Shown piece by piece: positions 10,301 through 20,442 of a stretch of DNA of 64,000 nucleotides. The stretch comes from Tepidiphilus sp. J10. GTDB lineage: Bacteria; Pseudomonadota; Gammaproteobacteria; Burkholderiales; Thiobacillaceae. Position 1 is the first letter of the stretch; every line of letters begins with the position of its first letter. The position numbers and the translations under genes are program-made. The notes below the pieces were generated by a model. The model was not told where the DNA came from, ran no database searches, and was given only the letters and a program-made list of their open reading frames with translations. The stretch covers positions 1 through 64,000 of the forward strand of contig CAMDHJ010000001.1 of NCBI GenBank assembly GCA_945897865.1, read 5' to 3'.

Positions 10301-12278
10301 GAATCACCGCAATGCGCGTCAGCCAGGTCGTATCGCCCGAACTACGTGCCTGCCAAGTGACTGTGCTGGTCGGCGTTTTCTGTTGGAAGTGGCGCGAAAT
10401 CCAACCACCAATGGGTTTTTCCGAACCGTGCAGCAGCAGTGGTTGTTCGCAGGCATCCGGCGGAGTGAATTCGATCCGCCAGCCCGGTACGCGGGCAATC
10501 ACCCGATCTGGCGTCAAACTCACCAACACCGACTCGGCAAAGTGCCAGAACCAGGCAAGTTGATGCTCCCCGTGCGACGCCAAACGGTCGACCACGGTCA
10601 GCGTTCTGTCAGCCTGTTCAAACATCCATTCGCGCTGGTGACTGAGCGGATCAGCCAGACTTCGATAGCCGTTGTGTTCGGCCAGCAACACCTGCCGCTC
10701 AGCATTTTCGTCAAATCGGATACAGCTTGCGTTGCCATGGTTTAGCCACATGAACCGGCCGCCGCTTTGCGACTGGTTTTCGCCGTCCACAGTGACCGTG
10801 TTGTGCGCCGAGGTGCCGCGAAAATATTCGCGCCACTCGATTTCACCTTGATAGGTATAGGTTCCGGGGTCGATCAGCACTTCGTGACCGCCGACGCTCA
10901 AAGTCAAAGACAGGGCATCGGCATGACCATGCGCGGCAATCGACAGATAACCCAACGGCCCGGCATCCGCCAGGATGCGTATTTCGTTTTCAGTACCGAA
11001 ATCCGAACCCATCAGGAAATAACCCGACTCCGGGAAGACGCGTCGCGAAGGGCCAGCATGCCGCGCCAACGCCAGCTCGGCAAATTGCCGCGATACCGCA
11101 TCGCCAAGCAGCCATCGCGCCTTGTCATCCAGCCCCCCGGCCTTGGCGGCTAAGTCAGCCCGCCTGAACAATACCGCGCCGATGCCCAGCAGCGAACGAT
11201 ACGGATCGCCATGTTGCTCCGGTTCAAACTTCACGATATGGGCATCGTCGGCATCGCCCACCATCGGCACGTGGCCACCGGCGTCCATGACCGAGGCAAT
11301 AAAATCCAGCATGGCCTCCATGCGCGCCGGGTAAGCCGTGGAAAACGATTCACCATTCGCATTTCCCCATAGGTACGCCAGCAACATCCATTCCAGCGCC
11401 TCGTGGTGATAGTAGAAAGCCTGTTCGCGGTTGCCGCCGTCCGGCGCATTCTGTTTGAGCGCCTCAATCTCCAGTTCGCGACTCGCCTGGACTCGCCAAC
11501 CCGCGCTCGCCTTCCAGCAAGGCCAGGTAAGGCTGGCGATGTACAGCCCAGCCAGTTCTCCCAGCAGATGGTTGTTGGCGGAAGAGTGGCGCGACAGATA
11601 ACCGGCCACGAAATCGCAGTGCTGATAGACAGCGTCCAGCCATTGGCGGCGGAAAGCTATACCTGCTTCCGACGCAAACAGAGGGGCGTTTTCACCTCCC
11701 AACAGATGCCATGTAAACGCCCAGTTGTTAAGCCGGATCGCCAGCTCTAGTGAACTCACCCAATTGGCGCCCAGCGCATAGGGACATTGTTCGAACCAGG
11801 ATGTCAGCAAGGTACGGCACCCTTCGGCGTATTTCACGTCTCCGGTCATCGCATATGTTTGGGCAAGCAAGTTCAACTCTGCATGGCGGTTCAATTCCCA
11901 TACATGCCGAATATCGCCCACCCGAGCGATGTCGCGGTACTCAAGCCGTTTGCCGAATTGCAGCGGAATCCGTTTTCCGGTCAGCGGATCGCGGTTCCAG
12001 TCCGGCGGAAAGCCCAAGTCCTGATCAAGCAGCGAAAACACATCCCAGCGTCCAGCCATTACCCGGTCGGCCGCTTCTCGCCAGCTCGCCACGTCCAGAC
12101 CTTGCGGCCAGTTGGTAAGCCACGGTCGACCGAAATGCATGTCCGGCGCTGGCGGACGGACGCACAAACCCAAACCTGCTGATTGCCAACGCGCCTGTAA
12201 CGCACGCCCCGAGCGATGCCCGATTTCGGCGAGCCCCATGGTGCGCAGGCGGTTCAGTTTCCAAGCAAGGGTTGCCAT
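10281..12278 (-). CDS. Heparinase II/III family protein
   Basis: 665 aa; ANNHLLGELAGLY, AAHGHADALSLTLSVGGHEVLIDPGTYTYQG, TSAHNTVTVDGENQS. Confidence 0.85.
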   Translation of the reverse strand: MATLAWKLNRLRTMGLAEIGHRSGRALQARWQSAGLGLCVRPPAPDMHFGRPWLTNWPQGLDVASWREAADRVMAGRWDVFSLLDQDLGFPPDWNRDPLTGKRIPLQFGKRLEYRDIARVGDIRHVWELNRHAELNLLAQTYAMTGDVKYAEGCRTLLTSWFEQCPYALGANWVSSLELAIRLNNWAFTWHLLGGENAPLFASEAGIAFRRQWLDAVYQHCDFVAGYLSRHSSANNHLLGELAGLYIASLTWPCWKASAGWRVQASRELEIEALKQNAPDGGNREQAFYYHHEALEWMLLAYLWGNANGESFSTAYPARMEAMLDFIASVMDAGGHVPMVGDADDAHIVKFEPEQHGDPYRSLLGIGAVLFRRADLAAKAGGLDDKARWLLGDAVSRQFAELALARHAGPSRRVFPESGYFLMGSDFGTENEIRILADAGPLGYLSIAAHGHADALSLTLSVGGHEVLIDPGTYTYQGEIEWREYFRGTSAHNTVTVDGENQSQSGGRFMWLNHGNASCIRFDENAERQVLLAEHNGYRSLADPLSHQREWMFEQADRTLTVVDRLASHGEHQLAWFWHFAESVLVSLTPDRVIARVPGWRIEFTPPDACEQPLLLHGSEKPIGGWISRHFQQKTPTSTVTWQARSSGDTTWLTRIAVIREHADV

Positions 12279-12283
12279 GTCTC

Positions 12284-13384
12284 TCAGCCCCGTCCTTTTT
12301 CCGCCAGCGCTGCATATACCGCTGCAACCTCCGCCGACACCTGCCCAGCTTCAAAGCGCTTGCCCGCCACCTCGCGGTTATGCGCCCCTATGGCGCGGCA
12401 GCGTTCCGCGTCCGACAGCAGCTCGCGTAGCGCCGCAGCCACCTTGTCGCCTGTCGGCCGGCACAACATCACCCCATTTAAACCGTCTTCGAAAATATCC
12501 GGAATCCCGCCGGCATCACCGGTAATCACCGCGCATCCAGCGGCCATCGCCTCCAGCAGAGACACCGGGCAGCCCTCACCGTAATAGGTCGGGAAGGCGA
12601 AGATATCCGCATTCGCCAGCAATTGCGCCTTCTCCCGGCCACGCACGAACCCTGGAAACTGCACCCGCCCGTTCAGGCCATGTTGTTCCACCCAGGCGCG
12701 CATGCCCGCCGCCTCCGGCCCGTCGCCAGCGCAAATCAGCCGCGTGTCGGGATAGGCCGGCGCCACATGAGCAAAGCCCTCAAGCAGTTCATAGCCGCCC
12801 TTATCCCGCACGAAGCGCGACAGAAACAGCAACTGTGTGGCCTGCTTGCCGCGCAAGGATTCCACTCCCGCAAACTGGCCGGCATCGAACATGGTACTGA
12901 CCACCTCAATCCGCCCAGCATCCAGCCCAGCATCCACCAGCGCCTGTTTGAAGCGGCTCGCCAGCAACAGGATCCGCCCCGCCCCGCCCCAGACCCAGCG
13001 GAACAGCACACGGGATACACGCCCGGTCAATACCCGTGCTGCCCAGGCGTCATTCCAGCCATGCATGAAAACCATGACACGGGACATGCCGAACACCCGC
13101 AATATCAGCATGAACAGGCTATCGCGCAGCAGTGCCTTGTTGAACGAGGGATTGAGATGCACCACGTCGTAGCGTTGTGTCAGCAGACGTAGCAACAGCC
13201 GCAGGGCGTCGTACAAGGGAATCAGCGGGGAAAGCAGGCGCCAAAACAGAGACTGACCGCGCCGCCCGATGAAGAAGCTGTCAATCCGGACTTCGGGAGG
13301 GATGTTTTCCTTCAGCATCTCCACATAATCGGCCACTCCGCCGGGTTGATAGGGATGCGGCGAAAGCATTAAGACTTTGAACAT
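12284..13384 (-). CDS. Glycosyltransferase family 4 protein
   Basis: 366 aa; GVADYVEMLKENIP and FAFPTYYGEGCPVSLLEAMAAGCAVITGDAGGIPD. Confidence 0.85.
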   Translation of the reverse strand: MFKVLMLSPHPYQPGGVADYVEMLKENIPPEVRIDSFFIGRRGQSLFWRLLSPLIPLYDALRLLLRLLTQRYDVVHLNPSFNKALLRDSLFMLILRVFGMSRVMVFMHGWNDAWAARVLTGRVSRVLFRWVWGGAGRILLLASRFKQALVDAGLDAGRIEVVSTMFDAGQFAGVESLRGKQATQLLFLSRFVRDKGGYELLEGFAHVAPAYPDTRLICAGDGPEAAGMRAWVEQHGLNGRVQFPGFVRGREKAQLLANADIFAFPTYYGEGCPVSLLEAMAAGCAVITGDAGGIPDIFEDGLNGVMLCRPTGDKVAAALRELLSDAERCRAIGAHNREVAGKRFEAGQVSAEVAAVYAALAEKGRG

Positions 13385-13597
13385 TCTGAGCCCTTAACAA
13401 TTCGCAAAAGAGCGGAATAGTGATTCATACGCCCGACTGAGCGAAACATTCCTTTGCAGATAAAGGTGCAGCGAGCAAGCGCGATCATTTATGGAATATC
13501 CAGGCTAGTTGTTCTGGTTAATTTTATTCAGTCCCTTATTGGACTTGGTTTGTTAATATTCCGTGATCATTAGAATTTGGTGATTGAAATGGATTTA

Positions 13598-14581
13598 TTA
13601 ATGGTCAGCGCGTACAAAGTACAGAAAAGTACTCTTTGGATAAACATGGCGATAAAGTGGGCGTATAAGAAGGTTTAACGCTCTTTTCGGTTCAAGCCAA
13701 CCTAGTGAGCTGTTGTACAAACCGTATAGGCTAGGCCATAAGAGTCGAAGGCCAACTGAATTTGCCATGGTGACAAGTGTTGCGTGCTCAAAACAATTGA
13801 TGTGCTCTAAAGGAGCGATCGGCATAATCTCTTTGGCCGAAAGTGAGCCTAGGCTCTTTTGATGTTTGGCTTTGCGAATTGCTTTAGCCGCATTAGGAAC
13901 GCTAATTTTTATAATGCCATTATGTGCCAATGAATGTGATAAATGGAGTAATACTTCATATGGCTCTAACAGGTGTTCAAAAACCTGCTCCGTGTTGATG
14001 TAGTTAAACTTATGATTAACTAAGTCCGCATAATCAACAATCTCAATTCCTAATGAACGGGCATGTTCAATTCGTGCCGTTGATAACTCAGCACCATATA
14101 CCTGGCAACCAAATGCTTTGGCCATTGCAGCCCATTCGGCCCATCCCAAACCAAAATCCAGCACCTTAATGGCTGAGGGCTTCATGTTTAAACGCCAGAT
14201 CATAAATTGCACTTGTTCCGCCAAGTAACGATAGGTATTTAAGGTGTGGCTGTCGTACAGTCGGTCTCGCTCGCTGTTGGGAATCCATATGTCGTAAATT
14301 TCGGAGAGTAACTCGTGCTGCGGGACGAATCGTTGAAACACAAGGCCGCATTCTTTACATCGATCAAGTTGATATTTCTGTCCATATAGAAAATCCAACC
14401 GAGCACGCCCAGAATAGTGTTTGCTTAAATACTTGGCAATTCCAGGAGCATCATAGGGCTCGTCGACCAGAGTATTAAATAAAGTGCCCAAACAGCCCGG
14501 GCAACATACTCTTTTAAGCATGGCAAGTATATTCAGACGATCCATCGCTATACTCCTTAAATCATCTATCCACGTTACCAC
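13598..14581 (-). CDS. Class I SAM-dependent methyltransferase with N-terminal Cys-rich segment
   Basis: CPGC, CKECGLVFQ, KVLDFGLGWAEWAAMAKAFG, HLSHSLAHNGIIKISVPN. Lower GC than neighbours. Confidence 0.75.
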   Translation of the reverse strand: MVTWIDDLRSIAMDRLNILAMLKRVCCPGCLGTLFNTLVDEPYDAPGIAKYLSKHYSGRARLDFLYGQKYQLDRCKECGLVFQRFVPQHELLSEIYDIWIPNSERDRLYDSHTLNTYRYLAEQVQFMIWRLNMKPSAIKVLDFGLGWAEWAAMAKAFGCQVYGAELSTARIEHARSLGIEIVDYADLVNHKFNYINTEQVFEHLLEPYEVLLHLSHSLAHNGIIKISVPNAAKAIRKAKHQKSLGSLSAKEIMPIAPLEHINCFEHATLVTMANSVGLRLLWPSLYGLYNSSLGWLEPKRALNLLIRPLYRHVYPKSTFLYFVRADH

Positions 14582-14794
14582 CCCCAGCAGGGCATCAAAA
14601 AAATGGGCTCAACGGGGACAGCATTAAAAACCACACTAAAAATAATTATTTATTCGAAAACATGCCAGAAAGCAGCCAATTGCATAGCGAATTAATATTA
14701 TTGTAATTTAATATATTTCATGCGGGTTACATAATAATTTGATCTTGCCCATTCAGCACATACACAATCCACAAGCTGTACTGAATCACGGGGT

Positions 14795-16033
14795 TCATGT
14801 CGGCGCTCCCTTCGCATTTGAAGACAGGGCTGCCGGTCCGCCGCCCACCAGATCGCCAAGCCGCGCGGCCAAAGTCGTCGCGAGGCTGGCATAACTGCGC
14901 TGGACAACCACGAAGGCCTGACCTTGGCGGCCCATGTGGTGAAGTTTTTCCGGGTCGGCCAGCATGGTTAGAAGTGCATCTGCTAGCGCTTCCGCAGTGA
15001 AAGGCACGCTCACGCCGCCTGCGCTGTGTTTCAGCAGCCAGGCCTGATCCGGCAAATCATTGGCCAGCACCGGTACCCCAAGCGCCAAGTATTCCGCCAC
15101 TTTGGTGGGCGAGGCACAGTCGTAAAGCGGTCCGCGTGGAATCGCTGACATACCCACCTCCGCCGCTCGAACGTAGCGCCATGCTTCCTGAGTCGGTAGC
15201 CAGCCGGTCCAAAGAATCCGGTCGGCGACTTGCATCTGTACTGCCAAATCCTGGAGTCGTCGCCTCTCCATTGCCTCGACGGCGTCACCTACCAGCACCA
15301 GCAACAGATCGGGCTGCCGCCTGACCGCAAGCGCCAGCATTTCAATCAGCAGGTCGATCTGTCGCACCTTGTCCAGACTGCCCAGATACACCACGACACG
15401 CTGACCGGCCAAACGTGGATCGTCAGAGGGCGCGATGCACAAAGGATCTGCAGCCTCGATATCGACGCCCATGGGAACCGGCGTCATGGCTTGCGGGGGA
15501 ATCCCCTTTGCAACCATGTCACGCTTCATCTGTTCGCTCTGCACAAAGATATGGCCGGCATGGGGCGCCACCACACCATAGTAGATGAGGTGGCCCACGT
15601 GACCTTTCAGCAACGCGAACAGATAGCGCGCCCAGCCCAGTGTTCCCGGACCTTGTTTCGCCAGTTCGAGGAAACCTTCGACTATGGGAAATGACATCCA
15701 GTAAAAGAGGGGAACATTCCAGCGCCGTGCTACCAGCAAGCCGACCAGGGCGACCATGGGGTTGTCGCGGACCAAGATGGCGTCATAGCCCCCGCGTCCC
15801 CGTGCGAATACCCGTAATACATGGATAAACGCCGCCGTCACATTCAGTGCGCGCGACTGCCAGCGCCGGCCTGCCAGCGCCCGTCCACCACCCCAGACAG
15901 CTGTTTCCCCCGTCAGTTGCTGCGCCACCAGATCTGACGTCACGCCCAGGCGCGGCAGGTATTTTCCGAACAGAATCGTGATGTCGGGACGAAAGCTGGG
16001 ATGCGGTTCGCGCGTGATGAAGAGAAGATGCAT
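14795..16033 (-). CDS. Glycosyltransferase family 4 protein
   Basis: 412 aa; VVVYLGSLDKVRQIDLLIEML, CASPTKVAEYLALGVPVLAND. Confidence 0.8.
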   Translation of the reverse strand: MHLLFITREPHPSFRPDITILFGKYLPRLGVTSDLVAQQLTGETAVWGGGRALAGRRWQSRALNVTAAFIHVLRVFARGRGGYDAILVRDNPMVALVGLLVARRWNVPLFYWMSFPIVEGFLELAKQGPGTLGWARYLFALLKGHVGHLIYYGVVAPHAGHIFVQSEQMKRDMVAKGIPPQAMTPVPMGVDIEAADPLCIAPSDDPRLAGQRVVVYLGSLDKVRQIDLLIEMLALAVRRQPDLLLVLVGDAVEAMERRRLQDLAVQMQVADRILWTGWLPTQEAWRYVRAAEVGMSAIPRGPLYDCASPTKVAEYLALGVPVLANDLPDQAWLLKHSAGGVSVPFTAEALADALLTMLADPEKLHHMGRQGQAFVVVQRSYASLATTLAARLGDLVGGGPAALSSNAKGAPT

Positions 16034-16050
16034 GGCGAACGTCCCCGGTG

Positions 16051-16698
16051 TCAGGTCGCGCAGCCGCTATCGGCCGGGATCAACACGGCATCGACGCCGT
16101 AGCAGGGAATCAGATAACAGAGGTTGGCTTCATATAGCTCCTGCATGCGCGGCGAACTGTTCACCAGTTTTTCCACCAAGCTCTTGAAGCGAATCCCCAA
16201 GCGACTGCGACCAGCGAAAGTCAGGCGCAGGGATTCCACCGTATATCGGGTGCTACCGTAAAACACTGGAACTTTCCGGCGCAATTGTTGAGCGGGTTCG
16301 ACGAAGTAATAGAAAGTGTAAAGGCCGAAGAACGTGCGATGTGTGTAGTCGGAATAGAAATAAGGATTGCTGAAATGGGGGACAAAAACCCGGAATTGCC
16401 CACCAGGCTTGAGAACACGATGGATCTCCGCCAACAAACCACCGACATTCAGAACATGTTCGAGCACGCTGCGAGCGTGGATGACGTCGGCGCAATGGCT
16501 GGGAAACGCGCCCAGTCCCTCTTCCAAATTGGCGATCACATCGACGCCAGGCAAGGCGAGATGATCGACGCCGATTCTGCCTGGAGCCTTTTTCGGACCG
16601 CAGCCGATCTCGATTTCAACCCGCCCCAACAGGGTGCGGGAGTGCTCCAGCAAATTCTCTATATCAGCGCTCATGACGTGATGTCTTTCCGATGGCAA
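16051..16698 (-). CDS. Class I SAM-dependent methyltransferase
   Basis: IEIGCGPKKAPGRIGVDHL, ADVIHARSVLEHV, EIHRVLKPGGQFRVFVPH. Confidence 0.8.
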   Translation of the reverse strand: MPSERHHVMSADIENLLEHSRTLLGRVEIEIGCGPKKAPGRIGVDHLALPGVDVIANLEEGLGAFPSHCADVIHARSVLEHVLNVGGLLAEIHRVLKPGGQFRVFVPHFSNPYFYSDYTHRTFFGLYTFYYFVEPAQQLRRKVPVFYGSTRYTVESLRLTFAGRSRLGIRFKSLVEKLVNSSPRMQELYEANLCYLIPCYGVDAVLIPADSGCAT

Positions 16699-16707
16699 GT
16701 GAGGATT

Positions 16708-18237
16708 TCATGACTTTGGCGGCGGCGCTTCTGCACGCGCATGGCTGTGTAGTTTTGCGACGACCAGGCGTAAGGACTCGTCGCCCGACAGATAGAGGAC
16801 ACTGAAATACAAGGTTGCGACGGCCGCGCCATCTAGGGCGAGTCCAGCGAATGCCGGCAACGCTGCAGCAGCGCTTACCTGGCTCATGCCCCAAGCAAAG
16901 GTAGCGGCCAGGAAACTGTGCCTGGCACCGGCGGACCAGAGCGAGGCCAGGCTGAAGCCCGGCAATAGACGCGAGAGGTGCCATGTCATCGACAAAAATG
17001 AAATGGCGAAAATCGAAAAAGTCGCCAGTGCAATACCGAATACGCCCAACGGCTCGTAATAAATCAGAATGAAAAAGAGATACGCCATCAGGGTGATGGG
17101 CGCGGCAATCACCACCACCTTGGGGCGGTTCAGGACGAAATAGAGATTGGACAGAATCGGGCCGACGGCCATGAGCGGGGCAGCAATCAGGAAGCCACGC
17201 GTCGCGTCGACCAGCATGTTCATCTCCGTAACGCTCAGATGCCGCGCCGTGAAGAGGAGGGGGATCAGTAAATCCGCATCCGCCGCCAGCCAGAAGGCGA
17301 CCGGGGATAAGGTCATGATGACAATGGCCACGACCTGGCGCGACTGCCAGCCGGCCTCCTCGAAACGGCCGACGGCGACCAGCGCACTGGCGTTGCGGAA
17401 GGCAACCAGCTTCATACCTAGCGCAGCGGCTTGTTGCAGCGGGCTGCTGATACGGGTCGCCAACGCCAGGGCAGACACCGCGCCGGGACCGAGTTGGGAA
17501 GCCAGATAGCGTTCGACGAATGCACGCATTCGACTGAGCGTGCCGGACAGAAGCAGCCATCCTGATGACACCAGCGCACTGCGCACTTCCGTGTCGCGCA
17601 GGGTCCAAACGGGTCGATAGCGATATTTCAGCCCATGCAGCAGCAAAACAAAGATCAAACCGTATGCGCATAGAAAGGACCAAGCCAGAACCATTTCGCC
17701 CTGAGATTTGCCAAATGCAGCGACACCGGCAAGGGTGGAAACGGGAAGCGCCAGTTTGAATAATTGCGGCTTGAAATATGAACGATCCGATTGATGCAGG
17801 TATTCGTGAAGGGTGTTAACCGAAAAGAACACGATGGCGAGCGACATGATTTGCGCCATGGCGATGGCCAGTTCCGCGCTCTTTTCATTGAGCCCGGGGG
17901 CGGAGAGCCGGATCAGTGGCGCCATGCCAAGCCATAAAGCCACCATGCCGACCAGAGAGGCCAGCGTTGCATAGTTGATTACGGTGGAAATGAACGCATC
18001 CATTTCTTCCTTGTTGCGTTCATTTTTCAGGCGATCCAGCGTCGGAATAAAGTTGCGGCCGAGAAAATCCGCGATGAGTCCGCCGATCAGTGTGGGAAAC
18101 AGATAGGCAACAAAATACGCATCCAAGGCGGAAGACAGACCGAACGTGAAGATAATCAGCCAGTTGCTCGCGAATCCAAGCACCATGCCGGCTGGCGCCA
18201 GCATGGAGATCCTTACGACACTGCGAGTGTTGCTCAT
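16708..18237 (-). CDS. MurJ/Wzx-type lipid-linked oligosaccharide flippase
   Basis: 509 aa polytopic; SSALDAYFVAYLFPTLIGGLIADFLGRNFIPTL. Confidence 0.75.
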   Translation of the reverse strand: MSNTRSVVRISMLAPAGMVLGFASNWLIIFTFGLSSALDAYFVAYLFPTLIGGLIADFLGRNFIPTLDRLKNERNKEEMDAFISTVINYATLASLVGMVALWLGMAPLIRLSAPGLNEKSAELAIAMAQIMSLAIVFFSVNTLHEYLHQSDRSYFKPQLFKLALPVSTLAGVAAFGKSQGEMVLAWSFLCAYGLIFVLLLHGLKYRYRPVWTLRDTEVRSALVSSGWLLLSGTLSRMRAFVERYLASQLGPGAVSALALATRISSPLQQAAALGMKLVAFRNASALVAVGRFEEAGWQSRQVVAIVIMTLSPVAFWLAADADLLIPLLFTARHLSVTEMNMLVDATRGFLIAAPLMAVGPILSNLYFVLNRPKVVVIAAPITLMAYLFFILIYYEPLGVFGIALATFSIFAISFLSMTWHLSRLLPGFSLASLWSAGARHSFLAATFAWGMSQVSAAAALPAFAGLALDGAAVATLYFSVLYLSGDESLRLVVAKLHSHARAEAPPPKS

Positions 18238-19325
18238 GATTGGGGCAGGGCCAGGTTGCGCATAAGTTCAATCCACGCCGATGCCACCGTCGCACTTGAA
18301 AAGTGCTCCATGAAATGCCGACGCGCCAGGCCCCCCATTTCTTTCCGCAGATATTCCGATTCAACCAGAGTACACAACGTACCCACCCACTCGTCGTGGC
18401 TGCGGACCAAGTATCCGGTTTTACCGTCTATTGTGACCTCGCAATTCATGCCGACTGGGGAAGCGACAGTGGGAATGCCGATCGCCATGTATTGAATGAT
18501 CTTGAACGCGCATTTGCCCTGCGTCCATGTATCGTCAGTCAGCGGCATGATGCCGATATCGATGCTTTGCAACTGGCTGATTTCATCTTCTTCGTTCCAT
18601 TTCACGAAACGAATACCGGGAATGTGGCTCAGCCAATCGACCCAGATCTGGTCGCTGATGACAACAAGCGAAGCCCCAGTTTTTTCGATAACGGCTTCCA
18701 GAGCAGGTAAAACCAGTCGAAGGTAGCGTAGTGTAGATGCGCTACCTGTCCAGCCGATGCAAGGCTTTGTCGATTTGGAACTCAGCGCCGGCAAGTAACG
18801 GCGCTCGTCCACTGTGGTTGGCAAAATCACGACTTTGCTTGGGGTGTGGGTGGCAGCATCGGCCAGATACTGATTGCAGACCACGACCTTAATAGCGAGC
18901 TCACTGACCCGTAAAAGGGCAGCCTGCGATTTGGCGCTATCGAGTGCAGCCGGATTGGTGAATTCCGCATCGTCCAGATCAAGCGCAATGTTCTTGTTGC
19001 GCCGGGTGATCATTTCTTCCAGATACGCGCCTGTTGGCCGGATGGATAACTGCTTTTGCAAAATGACCGCATCGTATTCGTGCAACCGGGCTTGTCTGAT
19101 CTGCCACCAGCGGTGCGGCAGGTAAAAAAACCATTGCGTGATGCTGCGAAACAATTGCCTCGGGCGTTTGCCGGGTAGAAATTGCGGAACAAATCCATAT
19201 TTCGGAATGATGGGATAGAAACAAGTGCATTCAATCCCAGCATCCGAGAACCGCTGCAAATACTGAAGAATTCGAAATCGTGTGGAAGGCGTCGATTTGC
19301 CTTGCAGGAACAGGGCGATCTTCAT
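18234..19325 (-). CDS. Glycosyltransferase
   Basis: MKIALFLQGKSTPSTRFRILQYLQRF start; PCIGWTGSASTLRYL; FKIIQYMAIGIPTVASPVG. Confidence 0.75.
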   Translation of the reverse strand: MKIALFLQGKSTPSTRFRILQYLQRFSDAGIECTCFYPIIPKYGFVPQFLPGKRPRQLFRSITQWFFYLPHRWWQIRQARLHEYDAVILQKQLSIRPTGAYLEEMITRRNKNIALDLDDAEFTNPAALDSAKSQAALLRVSELAIKVVVCNQYLADAATHTPSKVVILPTTVDERRYLPALSSKSTKPCIGWTGSASTLRYLRLVLPALEAVIEKTGASLVVISDQIWVDWLSHIPGIRFVKWNEEDEISQLQSIDIGIMPLTDDTWTQGKCAFKIIQYMAIGIPTVASPVGMNCEVTIDGKTGYLVRSHDEWVGTLCTLVESEYLRKEMGGLARRHFMEHFSSATVASAWIELMRNLALPQS

Positions 19326-20425
19326 TTCATTTCGATGAGGTCGATCAACGCCTGGATATTGCGTTCTGTATGGTGTTGTTCGGCATACGCTTGCGCCCGC
19401 TTGCCGCATTGTTCACGCAACAAGTCGTCGGTCAGCCAGGTGCGCACTGCATTCAGTAGATCAGGTTCGCTGCCACTGGCGCAAAAGCCCAGCCTTTCCT
19501 GTTCCAGCAATTTATCCGGATCGACCTGAAGGCTGAGCACGGGAACCTGACGAAGCCAGGCCTGGATAAAAGTGTTGGAGAAACCCTCCACGCGGCTGGT
19601 GTTCACAATCAGATGGCTACTGGCCAATAGTGCGTTGACTGCGTCAATAGAAAGCTTGCCTAGATAAGCCAGATTGGGAATTGCTTGGAGAGTGCTTTCG
19701 AAGGCACGCTGCTGATCTCCATCGTTTAGTGGTTCCCCCACCATGACGAAACGAACGCCGGTCAAATCCAGGCATGCACTTGCTAGACGGATGAACACAT
19801 CCGGTTGCTTCAGGGGTTTCAGATTAGCTATCCAGAGCACGGTCGGTGGCCCGCTCTTGTCGATGTTCTCCGTGGGAACTGGATGCGGATTACGGATCAG
19901 TGCGGTGGCCTGCCGGCCATAGTGATCGCCGAGCAAACGATCCTGGTCATGGGTTTGCACCACGATATCGCTGGCATGGCGCAGGCCATATTCCAGGTAG
20001 CGCTTATCGATGAATTTCAACAGGCTGGAGGGTCGCCAACTCTTTGTGCTGAATGGGGTGACATCCATCTCCGAGGCTACATGCCAGATCATCCGGCTGC
20101 CGTGGCGCCGCGCATGGCGAGCTGCGATACCGGTATAGGCACAGCCTACCCGCTGGTATATCACGTCAGGTTGCAATTTTTCCAACAAAAGCGACAGCAG
20201 TCGATGGTCGAAGAAGAAAGCCTTAGCGCGCAAGCCCTGATGCAACGCTATTTGATGCGTGGTATAGCCTTGCGCATCGTAATCAGGAGCGATACGGCGC
20301 GATAGCCAGTGCACATCAAAACGCTCGCTTGCCACCAGATGCTGACATATCAATCGGGCTTGATATTCAGCTCCGCCTTGAATGGCAGACCAGTGGAACG
20401 GCATCAGGATCACTATTTTTTTCAT
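19322..20425 (-). CDS. Glycosyltransferase family 4 protein
   Basis: 367 aa; LWIANLKPLKQPDVFIRLA, VNTSRVEGFSNTFIQAWLRQVPVLSL. Confidence 0.8.
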   Translation of the reverse strand: MKKIVILMPFHWSAIQGGAEYQARLICQHLVASERFDVHWLSRRIAPDYDAQGYTTHQIALHQGLRAKAFFFDHRLLSLLLEKLQPDVIYQRVGCAYTGIAARHARRHGSRMIWHVASEMDVTPFSTKSWRPSSLLKFIDKRYLEYGLRHASDIVVQTHDQDRLLGDHYGRQATALIRNPHPVPTENIDKSGPPTVLWIANLKPLKQPDVFIRLASACLDLTGVRFVMVGEPLNDGDQQRAFESTLQAIPNLAYLGKLSIDAVNALLASSHLIVNTSRVEGFSNTFIQAWLRQVPVLSLQVDPDKLLEQERLGFCASGSEPDLLNAVRTWLTDDLLREQCGKRAQAYAEQHHTERNIQALIDLIEMK

Positions 20426-20442
20426 CTTTGTAATTATTTATC

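Noticed and set aside
14604-14630. 'tgggctcaacggggacagcattaaaaa' as a transposon end
   Set aside because: Looks like sequence seen near some transposase genes, but no partner end or second copy was found in the window.
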